Source: Bacillota bacterium (lineage in GTDB: Bacteria; Bacillota; Clostridia; Lachnospirales; Lachnospiraceae). Taken from it: a stretch of 64,000 nt of DNA. Below, piece by piece: positions 27,822-34,977 of the stretch. Both the position numbers and the translations under genes were made by a program. The stretch lies in NCBI GenBank assembly GCA_023395555.1, contig JAEWYQ010000084.1, forward strand, positions 1 through 64,000, read 5' to 3'. Under the pieces are notes generated by a model, which saw nothing but the letters and a program-made list of their open reading frames with translations, made no database searches and was not told the DNA's origin. The stretch's first letter is position 1, and every line of letters begins with the position of its first letter.

Positions 27822-27882
27822 CAGCTTTATTGTCAAAATCATGGTAATTTAATTAATTTTTTCTTACTTTGAAAATATGTGG

Positions 27883-28824
27883 TTAATTTTCCACCTTTTT
27901 CTCCATCAGAAAATCATCCATAACAAAGCCGCCGCCGATATCGGCAACCTGGGTTCCGGTCTTTACAAATCCCAGGCGCTCATAAATACGGATGCTGTTC
28001 TCGTTTCCGCGATTTACCGTAAGCCATATTCTATGTAAACCATTGTCGCGGCATACCTTCTCCAGGTGTGCCAGCACGGTGCCGGCATGTCCCCTGCCCC
28101 GGAATCTGCGTGCAATATACAGCTTGCTTAAAAACAGGCTCTCCGGTTCAAGGCGGTACGCAAAATATCCGTTATATCCCCCAAGGCTTTTCATCAGACA
28201 GTATACATAATGATTATGAAAAATCTGATCCGATACGGCCTCATGAGACTGGATCCGATCTATCATATACTGCGCCTGATCCTTCCCGATGATACTGTCA
28301 TAATGCTCATGCCATATCTCCTGTGCCAGCCGGGCTACCGTTTCTATCTGCCCTTCCCCGCAGACCTTTTCCAGGGTTACGGCATAGAGAACTCCTTCGA
28401 TGATATCCGCCGCGTCCCTGACCAGCTGCTTGCAGGGCCTTGTATCGTAATATTCCTTCGTCCGGCTCTGAGGAGCAGCGCTGGGACTCTCCTCCCGGTC
28501 CAGGCGGAGCAATTCCCGGCAGATCAGCGATCCGCTGCGCTCCCGGAATTCCCGGGCCATCTTCTGGACTACCTCATAATTATATTTCTTCCCCTCCTCA
28601 TCCATTCTGGCTGCGGAGCCTGTTTCCAATCCGGCAATCATGCTCATGCCCGATACGGCCCCACAGATTTCCCGCATTCTTCCAACGCCTCCTCCAAAGG
28701 AAGCCGACAGCTTCAGAGCCATCTCCTGATCTATCCCGTGCAAATCGCTATAGGCGGCAAAAACCGACTGGCAACAGTTATACCCATCCAAAAAAAGCTT
28801 CTCCGCTAATTCCGCTCGCCCCAT
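27883..28824 (-). CDS. C_GCAxxG_C_C family domain fused to a GNAT acetyltransferase
   Basis: A 313-residue two-domain protein. Residues 1-145 match the C_GCAxxG_C_C family, with spaced cysteines: Cys-Cys near 17, REICGAVSGM near 53, LICREL and RPCKQL. It is a probable redox or metal-related module. Residues about 150-310 are a GNAT N-acetyltransferase with the acetyl-CoA loop region RRFRGRGHAGTVLAHLEKVC and the ENSIRIYERLGFVKTG motif. The two families are usually separate proteins. GGGAGG lies 7 bases before the ATG. The substrate is not readable. Confidence 0.8.
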   Translation of the reverse strand: MGRAELAEKLFLDGYNCCQSVFAAYSDLHGIDQEMALKLSASFGGGVGRMREICGAVSGMSMIAGLETGSAARMDEEGKKYNYEVVQKMAREFRERSGSLICRELLRLDREESPSAAPQSRTKEYYDTRPCKQLVRDAADIIEGVLYAVTLEKVCGEGQIETVARLAQEIWHEHYDSIIGKDQAQYMIDRIQSHEAVSDQIFHNHYVYCLMKSLGGYNGYFAYRLEPESLFLSKLYIARRFRGRGHAGTVLAHLEKVCRDNGLHRIWLTVNRGNENSIRIYERLGFVKTGTQVADIGGGFVMDDFLMEKKVEN

Positions 28825-28981
28825 CCTGCTGCCTCCCTTCTACAAAGTCTTTGAAACTTCTGTAATCCATTTAATCATAAAATATCTGCTTTCAAAAGTA
28901 AAGCAAATATTTGTTCCTGGTATTTTCGGCAAATTTTACATGTTTATAGAACTTTTACTTTCTTTTTACTTGAATTCGAAT

Positions 28982-28987
28982 TATAAT
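28982..28987 (+). promoter_or_regulatory. -10 box of the small acidic protein gene
   Basis: A perfect TATAAT about 47 bases before the ATG. The -35 region is T-rich without a clear TTGACA, so the promoter call is partial. Confidence 0.4.
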
Positions 28988-29033
28988 GAAAGAACAGTAT
29001 ATAATTATATAAAACAGAAAGGATGGTTCTTAT

Positions 29034-29309
29034 ATGAAGAAGTTTGGAAAGTTTTTATTTGGTACAATTACCCTGGCATCCATAGCAGCCGGTGCTTATT
29101 ATGTTTATAAGAATTTTATCCAGAAGGATTCTTCTGATGATTTTGATGATTTCGAAGATGACTTTGAAGATTTGGATGAGGATACCGACGAGGAAGAAGA
29201 GGAGGCCGGAGAGACCAGAGGGTATGTGCCCATCAATCTGTCTACGGAAGAATCCGGAGAAGAAAGCGCTGAGGCAGAGGCTCCCGCTGAGGAAGCCCAG
29301 TCAGAATAA
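29034..29309 (+). CDS. Small acidic membrane-anchored protein
   Basis: A 91-residue protein with a basic start (KKFGKFLFG), one membrane helix (about 10-26), and a long Asp/Glu-rich tail (DDFDDFEDDFEDLDEDTDEEEEE). AAAGGATGG lies before the ATG. I do not recognise a named family. The tail could bind cations or a basic partner. It is a single-gene unit with a TATAAT at 28982-28987 upstream and is closed by a series of hairpins. Confidence 0.7.
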   Translation: MKKFGKFLFGTITLASIAAGAYYVYKNFIQKDSSDDFDDFEDDFEDLDEDTDEEEEEAGETRGYVPINLSTEESGEESAEAEAPAEEAQSE

Positions 29310-29329
29310 TCGGAACAGGAATAGAAATA

Positions 29330-29452
29330 AATAGTCCGCTTGCGGACTATTGCGCTGCCGCGCGGTTGCCTTCAGGCAACATCTTCCTTATGCGCGGCAT
29401 GTGCATCCTGCGGAGCACTTTCTCGTATAGGATGAACTTTCCTATACGAGAA
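29330..29452. repeat. Chain of three stable hairpins
   Basis: The first is a CTTG tetraloop hairpin with a 9-bp stem (29330-29351). The second is a nested hairpin, TGCCGCGC/GCGCGGCA enclosing GTTGCC-TTCA-GGCAAC (29356-29399). The third is a 13-bp perfect stem, TTCTCGTATAGGA and complement (29420-29452). Confidence 0.75.
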
Positions 29453-29453
29453 T

Positions 29454-29505
29454 AAAGGTTCCTGCAACAGCCAAAGCATCGTGCTGTTGCAGGAACCTTT
29501 TTTAT
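29454..29505. terminator. Strong bidirectional terminator
   Basis: An 18-bp perfect stem (AAAGGTTCCTGCAACAGC and complement, loop 11) is followed by a T-run on the plus strand and preceded by AAA. It separates the small acidic protein gene from the convergent anti-sigma gene. Confidence 0.93.
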
Positions 29506-29524
29506 TGCATTATGATTTACCCGC

Positions 29525-30613
29525 TCAATTGCTGAATTCTGTGAAAAATTCCGTCAGCTCCCTCCGGAACCGGGTATCCTCCACCGCATAATAAACTGTC
29601 TCTGTCTCAGTATCTCCCTGGGTATAGCGTACGGTCAGATTGCTGCCCACCTCCATGATATACAGCATTCCAAGCTCAGAGCTGTTCATCTCCACCGTGT
29701 AATCCGAATTCTCCGGGGAGCTGGTATCAGACAGACCGAACTGATGACCGTCCATGACAAGGTAAAAGGCTTCCACATCCTCCCGGCTGGTCAAAGTAAC
29801 GGAGACCTGATTGATATCATCCGATATGGTGAGGTAGCGGACCTGCTCCGGCGACGGAATAAATATCTCACGGAAGGAATACATCACACTCTCGCCTGTA
29901 ATACGGGCTGTCAATGCCTGATCCTGGTTCTTTGCCGCCTCGCTCTCCGGTTCTTCCTGCGAAAGGGCGAACTGGGAAGCACGGGTGCTTTCCTCCTTCC
30001 GCTGATCCTCCTCTTCCGCCGTCGTGTCCCCTCCTCCGGCAAGCGCATCTGATTTATATTCGTTTCCGTTGCTTTCTTCACCGCCATAAGCTTCAGCCGC
30101 AATGGTGAATTGCACCGGGGCCTCTGTAACGTCACCATATATCTCCTTCATGTCGCTGCCGCTTTCCTCCTGCATCGGTGCATCGGCCGATTCCGTATCG
30201 GACATGGTGCTGTCATCCATAGCACTTTTACTCGAAATACCGTAGCTTCCCCCGTCCATCTGCAGGGCGCTATTCTCAGCAGACTTATCCATCTTCATGC
30301 CCATGGGCATATTCCGGACAAAATTAATGCCGATCACAGCGATTACTGCCGCCGCTGCAATTCCTGCAATCCCGCGTACATACCGGTTCCAGGGCAGTAC
30401 TTTTCTTTCCTTCTTTTCTATGGTTTTCTCATCCGCACCGGCTCCGGACCGGGCCTCTATATTAACTGCGGACTGCAGCTTGATTGCAGCCAGCGTTCTA
30501 TTAATTAAATCCTCCGAGACATTGATACCGCTCAAATCAAGAGAAGCATTCAGATGTGATTTGATCTTCAAATCATCCATTTCCACATTAACTTCCTTAT
30601 CTTTATAGCTCAT
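29525..30613 (-). CDS. Anti-sigma factor, membrane protein
   Basis: A 362-residue protein. The N-terminal cytoplasmic part (1-75) is helical and acidic, as in sigma-binding domains, though no ZAS zinc motif (HxxxCxxC) is seen. A membrane helix follows (about 82-102, GIAGIAAAAVIAVIGINFV), then a long low-complexity outer region rich in Glu/Ser and a C-terminal folded domain (about 250-362). The ATG overlaps the sigma-factor gene by 11 bases, so the two are coupled. By position it restrains the ECF factor until a signal outside the cell is sensed; the signal is unknown. Confidence 0.75.
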   Translation of the reverse strand: MSYKDKEVNVEMDDLKIKSHLNASLDLSGINVSEDLINRTLAAIKLQSAVNIEARSGAGADEKTIEKKERKVLPWNRYVRGIAGIAAAAVIAVIGINFVRNMPMGMKMDKSAENSALQMDGGSYGISSKSAMDDSTMSDTESADAPMQEESGSDMKEIYGDVTEAPVQFTIAAEAYGGEESNGNEYKSDALAGGGDTTAEEEDQRKEESTRASQFALSQEEPESEAAKNQDQALTARITGESVMYSFREIFIPSPEQVRYLTISDDINQVSVTLTSREDVEAFYLVMDGHQFGLSDTSSPENSDYTVEMNSSELGMLYIMEVGSNLTVRYTQGDTETETVYYAVEDTRFRRELTEFFTEFSN

Positions 30614-31151
30614 CTGAAATCCTCCCTTCTAAAATAGATTTTAATCTCTGCCGTGCCCGGGAAAGCCTGCTCTTGGCAGTTCCTTCCGCAATATTCAGCG
30701 CCTGGGCAGCCTCTGTTATGGTCATATCCTGAAAATACACACATAAAACAATATCCTTATACTTTGCCGGCAGTCCGAGAACTGTTTTTTGAATCAATTC
30801 CCTGGTATCCTGCTTCTCCACATCATCATAATCTGTGTCACTGACAATCGCATCCTCCTGGTACTCCATCATGGGAGTCACCCGACGGTTCCAGGCGCTC
30901 TTTAAATAATCCTTGCAGGTGTTGATGGTAATACGGATTATCCAGGTCTTAATACTGGAATTACCCTCAAACGTTGCAAGCTTTTGATTTACTTTAATGA
31001 AAACATCCTGAAAAATATCTTCCGCTGTATGAACATCCTTGACATACATGTATGCCGTCCGCAATACATCGTTACCGTACTGCCTTATGAGAGTTTCTAT
31101 ATCATACCCCGGTATATTTTCTGAGAGTTCCACAGGTATATCCTTGTGCAT
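30603..31151 (-). CDS. ECF-type RNA polymerase sigma factor
   Basis: A 182-residue sigma-70 factor with region 2 (DVLRTAYMYVKDVHTAEDIF...QDVFIKVNQKL) and region 4 (LGLPAKYKDIVLC...AAQALNIAEGTAKSRL). It lacks regions 1 and 3, typical of ECF factors. It pairs with the membrane anti-sigma gene just downstream. It has a housekeeping-type promoter (31226-31254), so at least basal expression does not need its own activity. Confidence 0.92.
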   Translation of the reverse strand: MHKDIPVELSENIPGYDIETLIRQYGNDVLRTAYMYVKDVHTAEDIFQDVFIKVNQKLATFEGNSSIKTWIIRITINTCKDYLKSAWNRRVTPMMEYQEDAIVSDTDYDDVEKQDTRELIQKTVLGLPAKYKDIVLCVYFQDMTITEAAQALNIAEGTAKSRLSRARQRLKSILEGRISDEL

Positions 31152-31225
31152 CCTATTGTCCCCCTATACCATACTATTATTATTCCAGGCCGCTGTTACT
31201 GTTTTTAAGTCCACAATCATATAAT

Positions 31226-31254
31226 AGTATACATGGATAGACAGATGATGTAAA
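31226..31254 (-). promoter_or_regulatory. Promoter of the sigma/anti-sigma pair
   Basis: On the minus strand TTTACA (31249-31254), 17 bases, TATACT (31226-31231). A good SigA match, about 75 bases before the ATG. Confidence 0.7.
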
Positions 31255-31410
31255 TAATGAAATAGATGCATATGCCATATACATTTTCCCTTCTCAACAA
31301 TTAGACGCAATATAATAAAAAACAGTTCCATAAAATCCGACCAAATATGTAGGAATATTTATGATATCCGCTTCGCTGCCGCAGGCTGCAAGGGTTTTCC
31401 CATAGAAAAG

Positions 31411-31484
31411 TACAGGCTCCCCAATACATAAACAAAAGGATTTCTTTTTCACCTCCTTCTTTTATGTATACGGGGAGCCTGCGT
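31411..31484 (-). other. Long imperfect hairpin with a ribosome-site-like loop
   Basis: CAGGCTCCCC and GGGGAGCCTG, continued by ATACATAAA/TTTATGTAT, enclose a loop containing AGGAGGTGAAAA on the minus strand. It follows the ABC exporter gene by about 20 bases and could end its transcript, though the U-run is poor. Confidence 0.5.
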
Positions 31485-31500
31485 CGCAGCGCTTCCTGTT

Positions 31501-33255
31501 TTACCGGGCTTGTACCTTTTTCTGAAAAGCCATTCGGTACAGATTGGCATAAACTCCATTCCTGTCCAATAACTCTTCATGGGTGCCGGATTCCTTGATT
31601 CCCTCTTCCGTTAATACCAGAATCCTCTTCGCATTCTTAATTGTAGAAAGCCTGTGGGCTATTACAAAGGTGGTTCTGTTCTTCGCCAGCTTCTCCAGGG
31701 AATCCTGCACCACCTTCTCGCTCTCATTATCCAGAGCCGAGGTGGCCTCATCAAAGATCAGCACCGGAGGATTCTTTAGAAATACCCGGGCAATGCTGAT
31801 TCTCTGCTTCTGCCCTCCTGACAGCTTCGCTCCCCGCTGCCCGATATCAGTATGGTAGCCGTCCGGCAGCTCCATAATAAAATCATGGGCGTTGGCATTC
31901 TTAGCCGCCTCTATCACTTCTTCCTCCGTGGCATCCAGATTGCCGTAACGGATGTTATCCATGATGGTTCCGGCAAAGAGATAGACGTCCTGCTGCACGA
32001 TTCCGATATTTTTACGAAGGGATTTCATCTTAATATCGCGGATATCCCTGCCGTCCAAAGTGATACTGCCCTGAGTTACCTCATAGAATCTGGGAATCAG
32101 GCTGCACATTGTCGTCTTGCCGACACCGGAGGAACCGACCAATGCGATATAATCTCCGGCCTCCACCTCCAGGTCTATATTACGGAAAACCTCCGTCATA
32201 CTCTCATCATATTTGAAGGCCACCTTATTAAATTCAATTCTGCCCTTCACCTGCTTCAGCTCCACAGCCCCGGGCCGGTCTACAATATCCGGCATAACCA
32301 TTAGAATGTCATAGAAGCGGTCAAAGCCCGACATACCGTTCTGGAAGGTCTCTGTGAAGCTGATCAGCTTTTTCACCGGATCGATGAGGGTATTGATATA
32401 CAGGAGAAAGGTTAACAGATCGGTGATGGCGATAATCCCCCGGGTAATGAATAAGCTTCCCCCGGCAATCATCGCAATATTGATAAAGGCGGTAAAAAGA
32501 GTCAGTCCCGAATGGAAATTGGCCATACTCCGGTAGCTGCCCCGTTTGCTCTCCACAAAGCGGGAATTGCTGACGTAGAATTTCTCCACTTCCTGCTCTT
32601 CGTTGGCAAAGGACTTCACCACACGGATTCCGGAAAGGTTATCCTCCACACGGGCATTGATATCCGCAATCCTCTCCCTGTTCCGGCGAAAAGCCCGGTT
32701 CATTGCTCCCTTCATATAATAGGCAAAAGCAAACATCATCGGGAGGAAGGCAAAAATCAGAAGGGTCAGGGGGACATTAATCTGGATCAGAATGATAAAG
32801 GCACCCACCATTTTAATAATGGATATGACAATATCCTCCGGTCCGTGATGGCACAGCTCTGAAATATCAAAGAGATCGTTGGTGATCCTTGACATGAGCT
32901 GCCCTGTTTTCTGGTTGTCATAATAGCTGAAGGACAGCTTCTGGAAATGCTCAAAGAGTTCGTTGCGCATGGTATACTCCATCCGCGCCCCCATGATATG
33001 TCCCTGGTAGGCAATAAAATAGGTGCTGATAAATTCCAGCAGAGCCAGGGCAAGCATTGCTGCCAGCAGCTTCAAAATAATAGGTGTTGCTTCCGGTATC
33101 GCATACTTCACCAGCACCTGATTGGTAATATACCGCACTATCATAGGAAAGACCAGGGATATGCCGGCAGCCAGCAGCGCAAAAAACATATCCGCGAGGA
33201 ACAGCTTCCAATGCGGTCTGTAATAGGATAACAGCTTCTTTGTCTTATTACTCAT
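31501..33255 (-). CDS. ABC exporter, fused membrane and ATPase domains
   Basis: About 584 residues from ATG 33255 (GGAG 7 bases upstream); an ATG two codons earlier is too close to the site. Six membrane helices (1-310) are followed by the ATPase domain with Walker A GSSGVGKTTMCSLI, signature LSGGQKQRISIAR, Walker B PVLIFDEATSALD and switch His in VIAHRLSTI. It is an MsbA/LmrA-like half-transporter that works as a dimer or with a partner. The substrate is unknown, and no second half-transporter is adjacent. Confidence 0.93.
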   Translation of the reverse strand: MSNKTKKLLSYYRPHWKLFLADMFFALLAAGISLVFPMIVRYITNQVLVKYAIPEATPIILKLLAAMLALALLEFISTYFIAYQGHIMGARMEYTMRNELFEHFQKLSFSYYDNQKTGQLMSRITNDLFDISELCHHGPEDIVISIIKMVGAFIILIQINVPLTLLIFAFLPMMFAFAYYMKGAMNRAFRRNRERIADINARVEDNLSGIRVVKSFANEEQEVEKFYVSNSRFVESKRGSYRSMANFHSGLTLFTAFINIAMIAGGSLFITRGIIAITDLLTFLLYINTLIDPVKKLISFTETFQNGMSGFDRFYDILMVMPDIVDRPGAVELKQVKGRIEFNKVAFKYDESMTEVFRNIDLEVEAGDYIALVGSSGVGKTTMCSLIPRFYEVTQGSITLDGRDIRDIKMKSLRKNIGIVQQDVYLFAGTIMDNIRYGNLDATEEEVIEAAKNANAHDFIMELPDGYHTDIGQRGAKLSGGQKQRISIARVFLKNPPVLIFDEATSALDNESEKVVQDSLEKLAKNRTTFVIAHRLSTIKNAKRILVLTEEGIKESGTHEELLDRNGVYANLYRMAFQKKVQAR

Positions 33256-33372
33256 TATCATTCTCCGTTTCTATCTGTGTTATATCCGTCTGTATTATAT
33301 CCGCAGCTGCGGCAATCCTCCGGGCTTTGCCCAATCCGCACAGCCGCCTGCTGCGAAATATTCTCAAGGAAG

Positions 33373-33819
33373 TTACTCCGCCAACTCTTCCTCTGTTACA
33401 ATCTCAATTCCTTCTTCCATCAAAAGCCGGGCTGCCACTCCGTACCCGGGAACCAGCTTTCCCGAAAAGGTGCCGTCATAGATCCGGCCGCAGCCGCAGG
33501 AGGGACTTTTTGATTTCATAATAGCCGTTCTGACGCCCAGGACTTTGGCAATGTCCAGCGTCCGCCGGGCACCCAGAAGAAATTCCTCTGTGAAATCCTC
33601 CCCATCCTTATTCCGGATTCGAATCTCTCCCTGTTGATCTGTCAACTCACAGCTGCTTCTCGGAGTGGTCAGTCCTCCCAGCTGTTCCGGGCACACCGGC
33701 ACCGCTCTTCCCTGCGCCGCCAGCTTTGCCGCGGGTCCGCAAAGAGAATCCCTTCCGTCATAACGGCAGGGACTCCCAACCAGACAGGCACTCACCAGAT
33801 AAAGTTCCTTCTTTTCCAT
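33373..33819 (-). CDS. DUF523 family protein (thiouracil desulfurase-like)
   Basis: About 148 residues from ATG 33819 (GAGGAGG 5 bases upstream); an earlier in-frame ATG at 33849 lacks a site. It has the DUF523 features VSACLVGSPCRYDG, VPVCPEQLGGL, KSKSPSCGCGRIYDGTFSG and GYGVAARLLMEEGI. The conserved cysteines bind an iron-sulfur cluster in the TudS enzyme studied in this family, which removes sulfur from thiouracil. Whether this copy does so is unknown. Confidence 0.85.
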   Translation of the reverse strand: MEKKELYLVSACLVGSPCRYDGRDSLCGPAAKLAAQGRAVPVCPEQLGGLTTPRSSCELTDQQGEIRIRNKDGEDFTEEFLLGARRTLDIAKVLGVRTAIMKSKSPSCGCGRIYDGTFSGKLVPGYGVAARLLMEEGIEIVTEEELAE

Positions 33820-33849
33820 CGCATCCTCCTCGAACCCTTCCCTATACAT

Positions 33850-33893
33850 TAAGGCCGATTAGTAATTGCATACGCAATTACTAACCAGCCTTA
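33850..33893. other. Long hairpin between pfkA and the DUF523 gene
   Basis: TTAGTAATTGC and its complement form an 11-bp inner stem with TAAGGC/GCCTTA outside and 3-base mismatched steps. There is no U-run, so a weak terminator or mRNA stabiliser is possible. Confidence 0.45.
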
Positions 33894-33927
33894 TCTTAAA
33901 TTATCCGCATTGCATCTGATGCCTGTA

Positions 33928-34899
33928 TTACTTTGAGAGCCGGATGGACAGTTCATACATGTACTGATCCACATCCTTCGTCATAGCCAGGGCTTCTTCA
34001 ATATCAAAATCAACAAACTGGCCGTCCTTATATGCCACGACCCGCTTACTGGCACCGGCCACCAGCAGATCCACCGCCTTTGCTCCCATCATGGAAGCAT
34101 ATACCCTGTCTCTGGTGGTAGGGCTGCCGCCTCTCTGGGCATGTCCGATAATCGTAGCTCTGCTTTCCATACCCGTTGCCGCCTCGATTCTCTTGGCCAT
34201 ACCATTGGAATCGCCCACACCCTCGGCATTGACAATAATATAATGCTTCTTGCCCTTCTTACGCTTCTCGATAATATTATTGATGATTCTCTGCTCATCA
34301 TAATCGTAACGCTCCGCAATCAGAATGTCCTCCGCTCCGTTGGCAATACCGCACCACAGGGCAATATAGCCGGCATGTCTGCCCATTACCTCAATGATAC
34401 TGCATCTCTCATGGGAGGTAGAGGTATCCCGCACCTTATCTATGGTCTCCATGGCGGTATTCACCGCCGTGTCAAAGCCAATGGTATAGTCCGTACAGGA
34501 GATATCCAGATCAATGGTTCCGGGAAGTCCCACTGCATTAATCCCTCTTCTGGCCAGCGTCTGCGCTCCCTTGAAGGAACCGTCGCCGCCAATAACCACC
34601 AGGCCGTCAATGCCATGCTTCCGGCAAATATCCGCCGCTTTGTCCTGCACCTCCGGCTTATGCATATCCAAACAGCGCGCCGTATAGAGAATGGTGCCGC
34701 CTCTCTGTATAATATCGGATACACTGCGTGTATCCATATCTATAATGTCTTCCTCCAGCAGTCCCAGGTATCCTCTCATGATTCCCTTCACCTGCAGACC
34801 TGCCGCTAAAGCAGTTCTCACTACCGCCCTGATGGCCGCATTCATTCCTGGCGCATCCCCGCCGCTGGTCAATACACCGATTGTTTTTACATTGCCCAT
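33928..34899 (-). CDS. pfkA: 6-phosphofructokinase
   Basis: A 323-residue ATP-type phosphofructokinase. It has the N-terminal GVLTSGGDAPGMNAAIR, the GGDGSFKGA ATP-site loop, the catalytic DLDISCTDYTIGFD segment and EVMGRHAGYIA. The Gly-Gly-Asp-Gly order fits ATP-dependent enzymes rather than the pyrophosphate type. It commits fructose-6-phosphate to glycolysis. It follows dnaE by about 78 bases on the same strand, as in many Clostridia. Confidence 0.96.
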   Translation of the reverse strand: MGNVKTIGVLTSGGDAPGMNAAIRAVVRTALAAGLQVKGIMRGYLGLLEEDIIDMDTRSVSDIIQRGGTILYTARCLDMHKPEVQDKAADICRKHGIDGLVVIGGDGSFKGAQTLARRGINAVGLPGTIDLDISCTDYTIGFDTAVNTAMETIDKVRDTSTSHERCSIIEVMGRHAGYIALWCGIANGAEDILIAERYDYDEQRIINNIIEKRKKGKKHYIIVNAEGVGDSNGMAKRIEAATGMESRATIIGHAQRGGSPTTRDRVYASMMGAKAVDLLVAGASKRVVAYKDGQFVDFDIEEALAMTKDVDQYMYELSIRLSK

Positions 34900-34977
34900 A
34901 TTAAATAACCAAACCTTTCCCTCGGCCTGTCAGACTTTTATACCGCACAGGCATCTCCATTTCTACAAAATAGTATT

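Larger units (their letters stand above)
27305..27882. other. Leader/intergenic region packed with repeated hairpins
   Basis: There is no gene in this 578-bp gap. It carries five copies of an ATTATATCAT-headed unit, most of them opening a hairpin. Second-type hairpins centred on AGCAAGCT are also present, as is a three-way-junction fold at 27686-27801. A minus-strand promoter stands at the far end, so most of it would be transcribed as a structured leader of the surface-protein gene. Confidence 0.75.
31152..31500. other. Intergenic region with promoter and long hairpin
   Basis: No gene is supported in this 350-bp gap. It carries the sigma-factor promoter and a 27-bp-class hairpin at 31411-31484. 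The rest is AT-rich. Confidence 0.6.

Noticed and set aside
31340..31470. Small gene starting in the hairpin loop on the minus strand
   Set aside because: The GTG is fused to the ribosome-site sequence, and the next ATG is more than 20 bases away. The product has no recognisable feature.
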